A stretch of DNA of 6,367 bases, taken from contig JAKPQU010000242.1 in the NCBI GenBank assembly GCA_029555925.1, positions 1 through 6,367 on the forward strand, written 5' to 3'. Within the stretch, counting starts at the first letter, position 1, and each line of letters starts with the position of its first letter. Below the pieces are notes generated by a model, which worked only from the letters and a program-made list of their open reading frames with translations, was not told where the DNA came from and searched no databases. The DNA comes from Bacillota bacterium (GTDB lineage: Bacteria; Eremiobacterota; SpSt-956; JAKJGF01). Below are positions 1 through 5,603 of this stretch, one piece after another. The position numbers and the translations under genes were made by a program.

Positions 1-113
1 GGCTCTGGAGAAGAAAAATTAGTTTTTTATATAGAATTAAAAATTAAATAAGGGCTAATTTATTGTCTGTAAAACAAATTAAATAAGGCAGATTATTTTT
101 CTTCGTAAGAGCC
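1..113. repeat. Imperfect 19-bp inverted repeat enclosing a 13-bp direct repeat
   Basis: Positions 1-19 and the reverse complement of 95-113 agree at 16 of 19 bases; both begin GGCTCT and end AAGAAAAAT. Between them the 13-mer AAATTAAATAAGG occurs twice, at 41-53 and 76-88. No reading frame with a start signal was found here. The arrangement could be a small non-autonomous element or the stem of a transcript end from a gene to the left. The left arm sits exactly at the window edge, so its true length is unknown. Confidence 0.45.
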
Positions 114-193
114 TGTCCGGCAGAAGCTGATAAATGGTTACTAATTTACCTGTAGCGGTAGTTATTTTCATAACTCTCCATAAATAATGACCT

Positions 194-264
194 AGTAATG
201 CGTAAAGCGTAATGCGTGATGCACAGGGATTAAACCCGTCACGCGTCACGCGTTACGCGTCACA
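194..264. repeat. Inverted pair of four-unit heptamer arrays
   Basis: The left arm (194-221) is four 7-bp units: AGTAATG, CGTAAAG, CGTAATG, CGTGATG. The right arm (237-264) is four units in inverted sense: CGTCACG, CGTCACG, CGTTACG, CGTCACA. The spacer is 15 bp. By eye the arms are complementary at 21 of 28 positions; three more become G-U pairs if the plus strand is transcribed. A long imperfect hairpin is therefore possible. The same unit recurs elsewhere in this window (1577-1604, 4231-4244, 5544-5571, 5667-5680). The function is unknown. Confidence 0.75.
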
Positions 265-306
265 ACGACTTAAATTCTAATAAGTTATGAAATACACTAT
301 ATTCAG

Positions 307-366
307 GTGAGTCGTGAGTCGTGAATAGAATAAGATTTAACTAATTTTTCACTTCTCACTTTTCAG
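307..366. repeat. GTGA/TCAC heptamer inverted arrays just after the 370-1389 gene
   Basis: The left side has 7-bp units GTGAGTC, GTGAGTC, GTGAATA (307-327). The right side has TTTTCAC, TTCTCAC, TTTTCAG (346-366). Positions 314-325 and 348-359 pair at 10 of 12 positions around an AT-rich loop. The structure starts a few bases after the stop codon of the minus-strand gene, so it could act as, or replace, a transcript end. No clear T-tract follows, so a factor-independent terminator is only a possibility. Confidence 0.55.
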
Positions 367-369
367 CCA

Positions 370-1389
370 CTACAAAACAAAAGGAAATAAAAAAGTTTCT
401 TTCTGCTCTCCCACATTCTGTTCGGGGATAGAAAGTAAAACTTTAGACACCTTACCTCCCGGGAAGGAAAAAATCAAAAAACCCTGAACAGTAGCGGAAG
501 GAGCTATATCCTGGGCAGCTAAAAGAGGAAAAGAATTGGTCTGAAGATAATAGCTTAACCTGGCATACTCATCAAGAGAAACCCATCTTCTGTCAAGAGC
601 TTTTTTGGGATAGGGAGCAAGATTATTTACAGGTTCAAACTGTTTTCCTGTTTCATCTACAAGAACATTTTTCGCAGGATCTATAGATATCGGCTTATTT
701 CCCTTATTGGATATCTTTAAATTGAAAATAATCAATTTTCCTAGATTAAGGAGTCCTTGATCCATAAAAACTTCTATTGTTAAATCTCCGTATCTGATCA
801 TTTTATGATCCCACAGTGCAAAGATACGTTCATATGATTTTCTTGCTTTTTCATTGGAAGGATCCAGTTGTAGCACTGTAAGATATTCATTCTGAGCATC
901 TTTTAACAGATATTTATTTTCATAAATACCGGCAAGGCCGAGATGGGCGGAAACGCTGCCGGGCTCTTTCTGAAGTATTTTATAAAATTTTGCAAGTTCT
1001 TTATCTTTCAAAGGATCAACCAGGAAAGACCAGCTTTTCTCAAAATAATCGCCTGTGTTAGTAAGGCCTGTAAGTTTTTGAACAACCTGCCCCATTGGTA
1101 GAGGATAGGCAGGCTCAAAGGAAATATAAAGGGAACCCGTTTTTGCATCCAGATTAAAATTAAGTTGTTCAGAGAAATCCTCTCCGTTTATATAGAGCTT
1201 TAAAGTATTTCTGTCCAGAGTCTTTAAGACTTCCTCAGATATAAGGGCAGTAAACCCGGGAAATCTTGATATAACAGGAGAATTATCCAGAGTAACAGAA
1301 AAATCAACCTTCTTTGTCCCGGAAAATGCAGGAGAGAATGAATTTATTGCCAAAAAAATCAGGCATAGTAAAATAGATATCTTATTCAT
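370..1389 (-). CDS. Secreted protein with Ig-like region, TPR and C-terminal beta domain; function unknown
   Basis: This 339-residue protein is not one I recognise by name. Residues 1-23 look like a signal peptide (MNKISILLCLIF..., AFS then G), so it is probably exported. Residues 28-127 resemble a bacterial Ig-like domain: 'NTLKLYINGEDFSEQL' and a closing 'KSWSFLVDP' are typical strand motifs. Residues 146-179 form one clear tetratricopeptide repeat (SAHLGLAGIYEN ... LQLDPSN), with a further helix to about 192. Residues 215-325 look beta-rich ('FNLKISNKGNKPISI', 'LVDETGKQFEPV'), like DUF4352-type extracellular domains. The start is the ATG at 1389, because GGAGG lies 8 nt upstream (1398-1402). 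An in-frame ATG at 1404 overlaps that site and is rejected. TPRs usually bind proteins, so a scaffold or assembly role in the envelope is possible; that is inference. A good promoter lies at 1440-1469. Confidence 0.85.
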   Translation of the reverse strand: MNKISILLCLIFLAINSFSPAFSGTKKVDFSVTLDNSPVISRFPGFTALISEEVLKTLDRNTLKLYINGEDFSEQLNFNLDAKTGSLYISFEPAYPLPMGQVVQKLTGLTNTGDYFEKSWSFLVDPLKDKELAKFYKILQKEPGSVSAHLGLAGIYENKYLLKDAQNEYLTVLQLDPSNEKARKSYERIFALWDHKMIRYGDLTIEVFMDQGLLNLGKLIIFNLKISNKGNKPISIDPAKNVLVDETGKQFEPVNNLAPYPKKALDRRWVSLDEYARLSYYLQTNSFPLLAAQDIAPSATVQGFLIFSFPGGKVSKVLLSIPEQNVGEQKETFLFPFVL

Positions 1390-1397
1390 TATATGAA

Positions 1398-1402
1398 CCT
1401 CC
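1398..1402 (-). promoter_or_regulatory. Ribosome binding site deciding the start at 1389
   Basis: The minus strand reads GGAGG at 1402-1398, 8 nt before the ATG at 1389. The longer frame opening with the ATG at 1404 would place its own start codon over this site, so the shorter start, which also yields a tidy signal peptide, is preferred. Confidence 0.8.
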
Positions 1403-1439
1403 ATAAAAAATAAAAAGAATTAATCATCAATACAGAGAA

Positions 1440-1469
1440 ATTCTAACACAGAGAATTTCACCGTGTCAA
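1440..1469 (-). promoter_or_regulatory. Sigma70-like promoter for the minus-strand gene at 370-1389
   Basis: Read on the minus strand, TTGACA (1469-1464) is followed after 18 bp by TAGAAT (1445-1440). This is a perfect -35 box and a -10 box with one mismatch. Transcription would start near 1433, giving a leader of about 44 nt that ends at the GGAGG site. Spacing and box quality make this one of the two best promoter candidates in the window. Confidence 0.7.
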
Positions 1470-1491
1470 TCGAAAAAATATATGTTATACT
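1463..1491 (+). promoter_or_regulatory. Possible plus-strand promoter facing birA
   Basis: GTGTCA (1463-1468, four of six matches to TTGACA) and TATACT (1486-1491) are separated by 17 bp on the plus strand. The -35 box overlaps that of the opposing promoter almost base for base. Transcription from here would give birA a leader of about 280 nt passing through the repeats at 1577-1701. No better candidate was seen closer to birA. Confidence 0.4.
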
Positions 1492-1576
1492 ATAAATAGT
1501 GTTTTTTGCAAGAGGTAGATTCACCGTTACTGAAGATTGCACTTGATTTCATGAATCTATTAATTTACATAAGAAT

Positions 1577-1604
1577 CGTAACGCGTAACGCGTAACGCGT
1601 GACG
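1577..1604. repeat. Four-unit CGTRACG heptamer array
   Basis: Four contiguous 7-bp units: CGTAACG three times, then CGTGACG. The array is intergenic, between the divergent 370-1389 gene and birA. It matches the arrays at 237-264 and 5544-5571. Each unit junction creates ACGCGT, which is self-complementary, so the array can fold on itself or pair with the inverted copies. Confidence 0.8.
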
Positions 1605-1632
1605 GAAGGAACAGTTTCTCATACGTCGTTGA

Positions 1633-1645
1633 GACCGAAACGGTC
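1633..1645. repeat. Small perfect hairpin, GACCG-AAA-CGGTC
   Basis: A 5-bp perfect stem (1633-1637 with 1641-1645) closes a 3-nt loop. Weaker complementarity continues outward through CGTCGTT on the left and GCCGTC on the right. It lies between two heptamer repeats and may be part of the same composite element. Neither strand has a T-tract, so it is unlikely to be a terminator. Confidence 0.5.
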
Positions 1646-1654
1646 ATAGCCGTC

Positions 1655-1701
1655 AGTGAAAAGTAAGTAAAATCTAATTTTTTCACTTTTCACTTTTCAC
1701 T
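1655..1701. repeat. AGTGAAAAGT inverted repeat with TTTTCAC heptamers
   Basis: AGTGAAAAGT (1655-1664) is exactly complementary to ACTTTTCACT (1692-1701). The right side is three tandem 7-bp units TTTTCAC (1680-1700), so the 7-bp period again appears inside an inverted arrangement. Sequence and layout closely resemble the element at 307-366. It lies about 75 bp upstream of the birA start. Confidence 0.65.
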
Positions 1702-1776
1702 CTAAATATTCCGTGATTGCATATAAAATCCCATGTTATTTTTAAACGTAATCATACTGAAATAAGGTATATAAAA

Positions 1777-2547
1777 ATGGATTCACTTTCCAGAATATGT
1801 AACGATAAAGTCCTGGCAGAACATTTTACAAAAAGGTTAAATACTCACTTTACCGGTAAAGATATAATTTTCTTGCCTGAAGTGACGTCAACAAATTTGT
1901 TTGCAAAAGAACATATAAAAAATCTGCAAAATGGAACAGTTATCGTGGCAGATTCCCAGACTCTCGGAAGAGGAAGAATGAACAAAAAGTGGTTTTCTCC
2001 GAAAGGACTGGGATTATGGACAACAATAATACTAAAAAACCCGGCCATAGAAATACAGAAATTACCTCTAATAAATGCACTCATATCAGTAGTAATAACA
2101 AAAAGTATTTTAAATATTTCAGGTAAACAGGTAGCTATAAAATGGCCAAATGATCTGCTTCTTGACGGGAAAAAAATCTGCGGTATTTTGAGTGAAGTTT
2201 TAACTGTTTCCGGTGAAACTATTTTAGTATGCGGCTTCGGAATAAACACAGGAAAAAATATTTCTTTCCCGTCAGACATGATGGCACATTCCATAGAACT
2301 GGAAGGAGATAGAGCATTTTTACTTAAAGAGATACTGGAGCAGTTTGAATATTTCTACAATCTATTACCGGGCGAAGAAATATTGAAAGAATGGAGAAAA
2401 CATTCTATCTCTCTTAACAGGTATATAGAAACAGGCGAAAAAATTCCTGCCAGAGTTTTAGATATTGGTTCAGCGGGAGAACTTTTAGTAGAAATTGACG
2501 GTACAGAGAAAGCAATCTATTCGGGAGATAATATTACATGGAAATAA
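1777..2547 (+). CDS. birA: Biotin--[acetyl-CoA-carboxylase] ligase, monofunctional type
   Basis: This enzyme activates biotin with ATP to biotinyl-AMP and transfers it to the lysine of biotin carrier domains, such as those of acyl-CoA carboxylases, in the cytoplasm. The 256-residue product has the family motifs in order: 'EVTSTN' (35-40), the biotin/AMP loop GRGR (64-67) within GRGRMNKKW, the catalytic KWPND (122-126), 'GKKICGIL' (131-138) and 'GFGINTG' (153-159). A small C-terminal domain spans about 212-256. There is no N-terminal winged-helix DNA-binding domain, only about 28 residues before the catalytic core. It is therefore a group I ligase that should not repress biotin genes directly. 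The ATG at 1777 is chosen because AAGG precedes it at about 9 nt. An in-frame TTG at 1717 would add 20 residues with no family support. No biotin genes are adjacent. Confidence 0.95.
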   Translation: MDSLSRICNDKVLAEHFTKRLNTHFTGKDIIFLPEVTSTNLFAKEHIKNLQNGTVIVADSQTLGRGRMNKKWFSPKGLGLWTTIILKNPAIEIQKLPLINALISVVITKSILNISGKQVAIKWPNDLLLDGKKICGILSEVLTVSGETILVCGFGINTGKNISFPSDMMAHSIELEGDRAFLLKEILEQFEYFYNLLPGEEILKEWRKHSISLNRYIETGEKIPARVLDIGSAGELLVEIDGTEKAIYSGDNITWK

Positions 2548-2550
2548 TTA

Positions 2551-2572
2551 CAGGGGTCTGTTAAGACCCCTG
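2551..2572. terminator. Hairpin between convergent genes, possible bidirectional terminator
   Basis: CAGGGGTCT (2551-2559) pairs perfectly with AGACCCCTG (2564-2572) around a 4-nt loop, 3 nt after the birA stop codon. On the opposite side it lies 25 bp past the stop of the minus-strand gene at 2598. Read on the minus strand, the stem is followed by a loosely T-rich TAATTATTT. On the plus strand no T-tract follows. The stem is strong and the position is right, but neither direction is a textbook factor-independent terminator. Confidence 0.65.
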
Positions 2573-2597
2573 CAAAAAACATCTCATTCTCTTTAAA

Positions 2598-3107
2598 TTA
2601 AGGGAAGAGCGGTGGTGGCACTTCCGGCGGAGGACCGCCAGGAAGAACTCCGCCTCCCGGAGGAACTGGTTCTACAGCAGGTTCTTCTCTTTCAACCTTC
2701 TGCTGCCAGTAGGGAGTACCTTCTTTATAGGTATATCCAGGAGAATAAATGGCAATCATTTCATATTCTCCATCAAGACCTACTTCAAGACCGAGTACTT
2801 CTTCTACTCTTTCAAGAGTGAGATACACGTCTCTTCCATAATATATAAAAGGCTGTTCCAGCATCTTACCATCCACAAATATAGCCTTTACAGAGGGATC
2901 GTAAGAAATTGAAATATTAAGAGCTTCACATATATAACGAAGAGGTACATAGGGCATATAATTCTCATATACCACAGGAACATCCATATCTATCATCTGC
3001 TGATTTATAAAGATATTCATAGGCTTTAATTCACCGGCATATGCGCTGAAAGCACAGGCGAGAATTATGGTGAGAACCATACATTTTACCAAAACTAATT
3101 TTCTCAC
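2598..3107 (-). CDS. Secreted stalk-domain (copper amine oxidase N-terminal-like) protein with proline-rich tail
   Basis: The product is about 169 residues. Residues 1-24 form a signal peptide (MRKLVLVKCMVL..., ending AYA then GE). Residues 30-123 match the pattern of the copper amine oxidase N-terminal, or stalk, domain (PF07833 type): 'NIFINQQMIDMDVPVVYENY', 'YVPLRYICEALNISISYDP', 'KAIFVDGK' and a second half 'RDVYLTLERVEEVLGLEV'. In bacteria this module occurs in many envelope proteins without any oxidase activity, and no catalytic domain is present here. Residues 140-169 are rich in Pro and Gly. The GTG at 3107 is preferred: GGAG ends 12 nt before it and abuts an alternative TTG at 3119, which is too close to be served. 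The gene lies 38 bp downstream of its paralogue (3146-3979), very likely in one operon. The precise role is unknown. Confidence 0.82.
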   Translation of the reverse strand: MRKLVLVKCMVLTIILACAFSAYAGELKPMNIFINQQMIDMDVPVVYENYMPYVPLRYICEALNISISYDPSVKAIFVDGKMLEQPFIYYGRDVYLTLERVEEVLGLEVGLDGEYEMIAIYSPGYTYKEGTPYWQQKVEREEPAVEPVPPGGGVLPGGPPPEVPPPLFP

Positions 3108-3145
3108 TATCCTTATCAACTCCTTTTACAATAAATTCCTCTCTC

Positions 3146-3979
3146 CTAAAATCCGAAATTAAACGGATCCGGTCCCTTTGGCGCAGCCGTTGGGACTGGT
3201 GACGGAGGTGCCACTACTGGAGGTGGAGTCACCACTGGCTGTGGTGGTGCTACAGGCCCCTTTACCGGCGGAGGAGCTACAGGTCCTGCAGGAGCTGCAG
3301 GAGCAGGTGTTTTATCCTTCTCTACATACTGTTTTACAAAATTATCATCCTTTAACAGAGATTGATCTACACCCTGTTTTTCCAGTTCAGCTCTTGCTGC
3401 ATTGAGTTTTGTATTTTCTCTGTCAGCTTTTACTTTGGTGTTTAACCTCTCATAATATTCAGATGTACCTATATACCATCTCTCTATCGGATAACCAAGT
3501 TCAGCAGGATGTTTTGCCCATATTGCTGCAGAATGGTTTTTAGTATCATAGGCTACCTGAGCATTACATATGTGGCCTATACTTCTCAATGAGACATAAC
3601 ATGTAGGACCTAAAATAACTCTTGTGGTATTTAACTCTTTACCGTTAATAAAAACCTTTCTATCAACAGGATCCCATGTCACTTTTCTCCCGAGAGCATA
3701 AGTTACTATACGGACAGGAACAAATACCTCTCTATGTATAGTAAAGAAATATATACTGGGATTCAGAGGTTTTCCATTAATAAATACATTTTGTACTTTA
3801 AACTCTTCAGTATTACCAAGGAAAAAATCCGGCTTATTGCTGGGATCATCCCAGGCAGCCAGTAATGGAGAAATACTGGGAAGTAAAAATGCAAATACCA
3901 TCAATAAAACGGAACAAAATATAATTCTTGTTTTCATTAAATTTTCAACTCTGGCTATGCTTACAGTTTCTATAAGCAT
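3146..3979 (-). CDS. Secreted stalk-domain protein with long Pro/Ala/Val tail
   Basis: The product is 277 residues counted from the ATG at 3979. A hydrophobic export segment runs from about residue 18 to 42 ('IIFCSVLLMVFAFLLP', then LLAAW). Residues 62-155 form a stalk domain of the copper amine oxidase N-terminal type: 'NVFINGKPLNP', 'EVFVPVRIVTYALGRKVTWD', 'KVFINGKEL', 'CYVSLRSIGHICNAQVAYD'. Residues 160-221 are charged and probably helical. Residues 223-269 are proline-rich (PVAPPPV and PPPVV types), suggesting a wall-spanning or extended linker. The start is uncertain: a strong AAAGGAGG (3995-4002) is 6 nt from an in-frame CTG (3988), 12 from a TTG (3982) and 15 from the ATG (3979). The ATG at 3937 gives the neatest signal peptide but lacks a good site. 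It is first in a two-gene unit with the shorter paralogue, sharing domain type and tail style. No enzymatic residues are recognised. Confidence 0.83.
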   Translation of the reverse strand: MLIETVSIARVENLMKTRIIFCSVLLMVFAFLLPSISPLLAAWDDPSNKPDFFLGNTEEFKVQNVFINGKPLNPSIYFFTIHREVFVPVRIVTYALGRKVTWDPVDRKVFINGKELNTTRVILGPTCYVSLRSIGHICNAQVAYDTKNHSAAIWAKHPAELGYPIERWYIGTSEYYERLNTKVKADRENTKLNAARAELEKQGVDQSLLKDDNFVKQYVEKDKTPAPAAPAGPVAPPPVKGPVAPPQPVVTPPPVVAPPSPVPTAAPKGPDPFNFGF

Positions 3980-3994
3980 CAAATCCAGATCTGT

Positions 3995-4002
3995 CCTCCT
4001 TT
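3995..4002 (-). promoter_or_regulatory. Strong ribosome binding site with ambiguous start codon
   Basis: The minus strand reads AAAGGAGG here. The nearest in-frame candidates downstream are CTG at 3988 (6-nt gap), TTG at 3982 (12 nt) and ATG at 3979 (15 nt). Only CTG has ideal spacing, so either a rare CTG start or a long spacer is used. Confidence 0.6.
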
Positions 4003-4069
4003 CTGTGAAAACTTCAATTCAAAATTTGAAGCTAAAATAAAATTATAACTACGAAAAATTATTTAAAAT

Positions 4070-4079
4070 ATCACCTCCC
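4070..4079 (-). promoter_or_regulatory. Orphan Shine-Dalgarno-like motif
   Basis: The minus strand reads GGGAGGTGAT, whose last nine bases are exactly complementary to the usual 3' end of 16S rRNA. No ATG, GTG or TTG follows within normal spacing; the next bases are almost all A and T. It would lie inside the leader of the stalk-domain operon. Confidence 0.4.
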
Positions 4080-4125
4080 GGTAAAAAGCACCTCGTAACC
4101 GACAACACTAGCTATAATAATATAA

Positions 4126-4154
4126 TTTCTAATAAAAACTATCTAACTATTCAA
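4126..4154 (-). promoter_or_regulatory. Weak promoter candidate for the stalk-domain operon
   Basis: On the minus strand, TTGAAT (4154-4149) and TAGAAA (4131-4126) are 17 bp apart, each matching the consensus at four of six positions. In DNA this AT-rich, such matches arise by chance, so this is only a candidate. It would give a leader of roughly 140 nt. Confidence 0.28.
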
Positions 4155-4182
4155 CAAAAGAAAAAAATCTCCTCTAATTTCT

Positions 4183-4219
4183 AAAAAAATTATAAAGCTA
4201 CAATTTTTTTTCTATAGCT
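4183..4219 (-). terminator. Weak terminator candidate after hutI
   Basis: Read on the minus strand, AGCTA (4219-4215) and TAGCT (4200-4196) form a 5-bp stem with a 14-nt A-rich loop. A run of seven T (4189-4183) follows after a 6-nt gap. The stem is short and the T-run is displaced, so the call is tentative. It lies about 48 bp past the hutI stop codon. Confidence 0.3.
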
Positions 4220-4230
4220 GTCCTGTTTCT

Positions 4231-4244
4231 CGTGACGTGTGACG
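4231..4244. repeat. Two-unit heptamer repeat after hutI
   Basis: CGTGACG (4231-4237) is followed directly by TGTGACG (4238-4244). The following bases, TGAGGAACA, resemble GAAGGAACA, which follows the array at 1577-1604. This suggests that more than the heptamers is shared. The repeat is 22 bp past the hutI stop codon. Confidence 0.6.
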
Positions 4245-4266
4245 TGAGGAACAACCTTATTACAGG

Positions 4267-5526
4267 TCACTCAAAAAGTACTTTTCCCTTCTTTATAACA
4301 GTCACTACATGATTGGCGCCGAAATAAAAAGGAAGGAGAGCATAATCAGGGACATCACATATAATTAAATCTCCATATTTTCCTGTTTCAAGAGTTCCGA
4401 CAGAATCCTCTCTGTTCAGAGCACATGCAGAATTAACGGTAGAAGCCACTATAGCTTCTTCCGGCGTCATCTTCATCTTTATACAGGCAAGAGACATAAT
4501 CATCTGCATGGAACAGGTCCAGCATGAACCGGCATTATAGTCAGTTGCAAGAGCAACAGGAACTCCTTCTTCTATCATGGTTCTTGCAGGAGCATATCTG
4601 TCAAGGTTCATAAAAAAGGTAGCACCGGGTAACAGAACAGCCACTACCCGGTTTGCAGCCATAGAATTTATTCCTTCCCGGGAAATATATTCCAGATGAT
4701 CTGCAGAAAGCGCTCTTATTTCTCCTGCCAGTTCCGCTCCTCCGATACAGGACAATTGCTCTGCATGGATTCTGGGAAGCAATCCCATAGATTTTCCTGC
4801 AAGCAGTATTTTCCTTGCTTCATCTACACTGAATGCTCCTTCTTCACAGAACACATCACAGAATTCTGCCACTTCTCCGGCAGCAGGCATCATTTCTTCT
4901 ATAAGGAGTCTTATGTATTCATTCCTGTTATTTAAAAATTCTTTCGGAACAATGTGGGCTCCCAGAAAAGTGCTTACTATATCCATCTGATATTTTTTAT
5001 TCAATTCATTTATTATATGAAGCATTTTAATCTCTACTTCTTTATTAAGCCCGTAACCGCTTTTAGTTTCAAGAGTGGTTGTACCATGTTTTAACATAAA
5101 AGAAATAACCTGTCCTGCTCTATCCAGAAGTTCTTCTTCTGAAGCACCCCGCGTGGCAGCTACAGTAAAGTTTATACCACCTCCCGCCTTCTGTATTTCA
5201 AGATAGGTCTTTCCTGCAAGCCTCATTTTTATTTCTTCTATACGGTTTCCCCCGAAAACAATATGACTGTGGGGATCTACAAAGCCCGGCATAACTACCA
5301 TGCCTCTCGCAGAAATTCTCCTGCCGCCTGGTTTTAAAGAAACATTTATATCTCCCGTTTTCCCTGTGGCAATAATACAACCTGTGTCGTCAATAGCGAC
5401 AAAACCATCTTCTATAATACCGAGATCTTCTTTAACAGGACGTAATACAGGCATTGTTTTTGAAGTATTAAGAGTTAAAAGCTGTGCGGCATGTTCTACT
5501 ATAAGATTTGCAAAAATTTCAGACAT
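4267..5526 (-). CDS. hutI: Imidazolonepropionase (EC 3.5.2.7)
   Basis: Third step of histidine degradation: this cytoplasmic metal-dependent amidohydrolase opens 4-imidazolone-5-propanoate to N-formimino-L-glutamate. The 419-residue length is normal for the family. The motifs are in order and intact: metal-binding His86 and His88 in 'MPGFVDPHSHIVFGG', 'ETKSGYGL' (153-160), His191 in 'FLGAHIVP', His254 and Glu256 in 'RIHAEQL', 'ADHLEY' (275-280), 'LLPGATFF' (298-305) and Asp329 in 'LATDYNAGSC'. The C-terminal 'GTLETGKYGDLIICD' closes the amidohydrolase beta domain. The ATG at 5526 is supported by AAGGAGG with a 5-nt gap. A near-consensus promoter lies at 5604-5631, and a four-unit heptamer array sits in the leader just before the ribosome binding site. 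No other hut gene is in the window, so it appears to be transcribed alone. Confidence 0.96.
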   Translation of the reverse strand: MSEIFANLIVEHAAQLLTLNTSKTMPVLRPVKEDLGIIEDGFVAIDDTGCIIATGKTGDINVSLKPGGRRISARGMVVMPGFVDPHSHIVFGGNRIEEIKMRLAGKTYLEIQKAGGGINFTVAATRGASEEELLDRAGQVISFMLKHGTTTLETKSGYGLNKEVEIKMLHIINELNKKYQMDIVSTFLGAHIVPKEFLNNRNEYIRLLIEEMMPAAGEVAEFCDVFCEEGAFSVDEARKILLAGKSMGLLPRIHAEQLSCIGGAELAGEIRALSADHLEYISREGINSMAANRVVAVLLPGATFFMNLDRYAPARTMIEEGVPVALATDYNAGSCWTCSMQMIMSLACIKMKMTPEEAIVASTVNSACALNREDSVGTLETGKYGDLIICDVPDYALLPFYFGANHVVTVIKKGKVLFE

Positions 5527-5543
5527 AAAAGCCTCCTTAAGCT

Positions 5544-5571
5544 CGTGACGCGTAACGCGTGACGCGTGACG
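5544..5571. repeat. Four-unit heptamer array in the hutI leader
   Basis: Units are CGTGACG, CGTAACG, CGTGACG, CGTGACG on the plus strand. If hutI is transcribed from the promoter at 5604-5631, these 28 bp are copied into its leader, ending 5 nt before the AAGGAGG site. Self-complementary ACGCGT at each junction allows short stems in the RNA. Confidence 0.75.
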
Positions 5572-5603
5572 CGGGGATTCTCTGTGGAACGTAATGATAG
5601 CTA

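Larger units (their letters stand above)
3980..4266. other. AT-rich intergenic leader with no gene
   Basis: This stretch separates the stalk-domain operon from hutI upstream of it on the same strand. It holds the AAAGGAGG site at 3995-4002, a second Shine-Dalgarno-like motif at 4070-4079 (minus strand GGGAGGTGAT), a weak promoter candidate near 4126-4154, a weak AT hairpin at 4183-4219 and a short heptamer repeat at 4231-4244. I see no convincing small coding sequence and no riboswitch that I recognise. Confidence 0.6.

Noticed and set aside
194..264. CRISPR array.
   Set aside because: Units are 7 bp and contiguous; there are no 23-47 bp repeats separated by unique spacers, and no cas genes.
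1549..1593. A 14-codon frame (ATG near 1549) running into the heptamer array.
   Set aside because: No ribosome binding site, and the end is composed of repeat units; most likely chance.
1717..1776. TTG start extending birA by 20 residues.
   Set aside because: The extension has no good ribosome binding site, and the ATG at 1777 has AAGG at acceptable spacing. The added residues do not resemble the BirA winged-helix domain, which would be much longer.
1845..2294. 149-residue minus-strand open frame opposite birA.
   Set aside because: It lies wholly inside a clear biotin ligase gene, and the peptide shows no recognisable domain.
2612..3405. Plus-strand open frames at 2612-2821 and 3178-3405.
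   Set aside because: They are antisense to the proline-rich tails of the stalk-domain genes; low-complexity GC-richer DNA gives long accidental frames.
3837..4040. Plus-strand open frame of 67 codons.
   Set aside because: It overlaps the signal-peptide region of the minus-strand stalk-domain gene and has no ribosome binding site or recognisable product.
4696..5548. Small frames inside hutI (4696-4935, 5198-5380, 5300-5548).
   Set aside because: All are shadows of the intact imidazolonepropionase gene.
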